The notes below the pieces were generated by a model that did not search any database, was not told the origin of the DNA, and saw only the letters and a list, made by a program, of their open reading frames with translations. From Nymphaea colorata (Eukaryota > Streptophyta > Magnoliopsida > Nymphaeales > Nymphaeaceae): 64,000 bases of DNA. Positions 61,161 to 64,000 of this stretch are shown in pieces (the first letter of the stretch is position 1; every line of letters starts with the position of its first letter). The position numbers and the translations under genes are program-made. Location: positions 25,929,876 through 25,993,875 of the forward strand of contig NC_045142.1 of the NCBI RefSeq assembly GCF_008831285.2, written 5' to 3'.

Positions 61161-63172
61161 GGTCTGACCATTGCATGGGTACCATGTTCATAATTGGCAT
61201 GTTACTGTTATGTGGTCCATGTTAGCTCGTCCGCCGGTTTCTGTGAGGGGACTTTTTACGTGACACGCGAAAGCTATTTAATGTCGCCGGAATTGAAACT
61301 GGATTTTCATGTATTAATTTAAAACCACCTTGCCATGCACGCAATCTGCACACTCGTTGATTCTCGGTCAAGTCTTCTACCTGATGTGCTGGACAGCGAG
61401 GGTATGTTTGATTGCTGGAACAAATCAACCGTAGTCCGGGACAGATCCATGAGCATGAACGCATGAAGAGTAAGGGTCGCCCCATCAGTTGTAGAATCCA
61501 TCGAACTTTGTTCTTTTTTTTTTCTTTTTCTTTTAAAAATGCGACGGATTTAATGGACGTACATGATTGATTTTAGAGGTTCCAATTCACGAATATGCTC
61601 ATTCTTTAGAAGTGCTCAAGGGTCCAAAGTATTTATTCCAGTACTTAACAGATAAGCCTTGTAGAAGACTTGTCAAAGTCTGATCTAGAAGGTCCTTATG
61701 CAAGTGGACTGCACATGTGCCCCATTTTTCTATCATTTGGCAATACCAAATTCCATGAACTGCATGCATCGATGGTCTAATATTCGACTCATATTTGGAT
61801 TTAGTTTTGGATCTGTATGCCCTTCTTGTGTGTAATCAGCAATCGAATCTGAATTTCTTTATAAGGTCCATGCTAAAGAGATCAAAATTGGATCCATAAT
61901 CGGGTATATCTTATCCATGTACAACCAAACACATGATGAAAGAATCTAAAATCAAACCTAGTTGATAAGGGATGCTTGATCAAAGAAGAACAGAGGGAAG
62001 CTTGTCAAAACATTTGGCGGGTTGGTGTTGATCATGCAGGTCTACTGAACCATGAGGTGTAGAAGTCCACGGTTACTTAGAATACAAGTAGGAGGAAGCC
62101 ATGCATCGTATTTCCCAGTTCTGGTAGGTGTCAATATCCATCCATCATTATCAGGATCTTCCAATTAATTCTAGAAATCAGCCAATCTTCCTAGTGGCTG
62201 TTTCAAGTCATGGATTTTTCTTTAAAAAAGAAGAAGAAGAAGTCCTAGGCATTGAAAGGTTCTGGCCATGCAATGTGGTGGACGGAAATTTCCGGCTAAC
62301 TTCCAATTGAATGCCATCTTGGATTACCGAGCACGTTTTTGTTTGAATTCGGGATTGAATTTTTTATGTGGAAAATGTGATCTCGTGGGGAAAGTAGGAC
62401 CAGAAATTGAAAGTTTGGTGGAGCAGCTTGTGACGTGTTTGTGTCTCAAATGATCAAAATACCATTAAGAAGAAGAAGAGTAGCTGCTTACAAGGGGTCG
62501 GAACCCAAAACCCCCATTTGCGGCACTTGCCCAAAAAACTTGTCATTTTCCCTTGAGAAAACAAATGTGGCCTAGGAATTTTAAGCACAAGAAGACTCTA
62601 GTTTAACACAATGTTTGGATGGAAGGAAAATGAATGAAAGGGAATGAAAAGGAATGAGAAAGGAATCAAATGTAAAGGAAAGAGGTCATTATAAAGCTTG
62701 TTTGGATAGAAAGAAAAAAAATGATAAAAATTTTAATATAAGAGCCCGACTCCGACGTCATGTGTACATCAATATCATCTTACCTCGTCCAACTCAAATC
62801 CAAACCCAGATCCAATTTGAAAGGTAAGAGCCCGACTCCGACCTTCTTTCACGAGAGGATGACGCCGGTGACGGACCGATACTGTTTGCTAAATCGGAAT
62901 TCTTCATCGAATTCTTTTGAAAACGTTCCAGGTGATTGACTCAGCCCTTCCGTTCTGTGTTGGGCGGCAATGCTCACGTCAAGGAGTTGTCGTTTATTGG
63001 CACGTCAAGTAGTTGTCGGCCCTCGCACGGCCACAAATGAATTCTAAATAATAAAGTCAAGTCATTCCAAATATATGCCTTTCTCTAGAATATTAAATTC
63101 ATAATTGGATTAGTCAAACTGCTAATCTCCTTATCCTTTTCGCTAGAATATTAATTTCATTGAATTCTTTCA

Positions 63173-63198
63173 ATCTCTCTCTCTCTCTCTCTCTCTCT
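63173..63198. repeat. (CT)n microsatellite
   Basis: A TCTCTC run of about 26 bp. Confidence 0.85.
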
Positions 63199-64000
63199 TA
63201 TCTGACATGAAATATTGAATACATCAATGTCGTATATGTGCATAATGTCCAAATGCATATTACTAAAGAATTAATGGTAGCAGGATGTCTAATGAATTAG
63301 ATTTTATAAGCGGAAAATTAAAGTCTTAAGATTGAAACTGCTGCACCATTTGTTCCACAAATCTCACTTTCATAATTTCTTGTTCTGAATGCAATCGTTC
63401 TTGTCATAATTCCACGCCTATTCACGGGTTCCGTTTGAGAAGAACGAGCACAAAGGTTTTCCCGTTTGCTGCATGTCATGAACAGTATATAACATAACAC
63501 AAGCAAATGTGTGCACATGACGTGCTTAACTATATGTTAGGTTCATCTGAAAAATAATATTCGCAGAGGCGAGGATGAAAAGCGAAATCTCACCGACATC
63601 ACAGCTCACGTCAGTGAAAGGTGGCGCCCGCTTTCTGCCCTTTAACGGCGGTCCCTTGGTTGGTGAATAAAACGAACACCTTTTTAAATCCTTATTGTCA
63701 AAAAATGTCAGTAAATCACGAACCTGGTTGGCATAATTGACATGGTAATCCCAAATTGAATCATTGAACAGTGGACAAAATGTTGTAGTCAATGAATCAA
63801 AATGGAACACATTTTTCTCTTAAAAGGACGTCCTTGCTTTTTGTCTTTGGGGGTATTATTGTTATTTCTGAACTTTTTTTTTCAAGAGGTACATCCTGTC
63901 TTTTAGCTCCGGTTTGATGCATAAAAAGTTTTTTGCATGGAAAAATGTTCAAAAAAGAAATTCTAGAAAAGTGTACGGAAGAAAAAAAATTGTCTAAAAA

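Overview
This is nuclear DNA of a flowering plant. The coding genes are type I pectin methylesterases (PMEs), which carry an N-terminal inhibitor-like (PMEI) domain fused to a pectinesterase domain, an arrangement typical of land plants. They are split by GT-AG introns at one conserved position and have TATA boxes a short way upstream. The rest is AT-rich intergenic DNA with Ty1/copia remains, MITE-like elements and very long (TA)n tracts. I cannot name the species or order from sequence alone.

Layout. Positions 1-4.9 kb hold a badly decayed Copia element, preceded by a degenerate tandem duplication. A compact 80-residue gene of unknown function with its own TATA box lies on the minus strand at 5.98-6.23 kb. 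An LTR-like block (6.67-7.41 kb) abuts a second Copia element (7415-12744). That element keeps both LTRs, the primer-binding site, the polypurine tract and a perfect 5-bp target duplication, but its reverse transcriptase is deleted and its frames are broken. From 17 to 60.3 kb there is a cluster of six PMEs (here A, B, D, E, F, G) and one stand-alone PMEI-domain protein (C). A(+) and B(-) are convergent at 17.3-22.9 kb. C(+) and D(-) are convergent at 32.9-38.3 kb. E, F and G are head-to-tail on the minus strand at 45.6-60.3 kb. The space between holds a five-copy ~400-bp tandem array split by a hAT-like MITE, a Tourist-like MITE, several MITE-like families, and duplicated intergenic blocks beside E, F and G.

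How the genes fit together. PMEs demethylate cell-wall homogalacturonan, and PMEI-domain proteins inhibit either PMEs or invertases, so enzymes and a possible inhibitor sit in one locus. D, E, F and G form one recent subfamily: related N-termini, TATA-to-ATG spacing of about 63-76 nt, and, in E, F and G, introns of only 86-107 bp. A belongs to a different PME clade and B to a third, so the cluster is not one simple tandem expansion.

Most notable observations. Two PMEs have altered active sites. A has Asn in place of the first catalytic Asp and Leu in place of the substrate-stacking Trp. G has Lys in place of the oxyanion-hole Gln. Both are otherwise intact genes, so they are candidates for catalytically dead or altered PMEs beside normal paralogues. 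No clearly new multi-gene system was found; the small TATA-driven gene at 6 kb is the best candidate for an undescribed gene.
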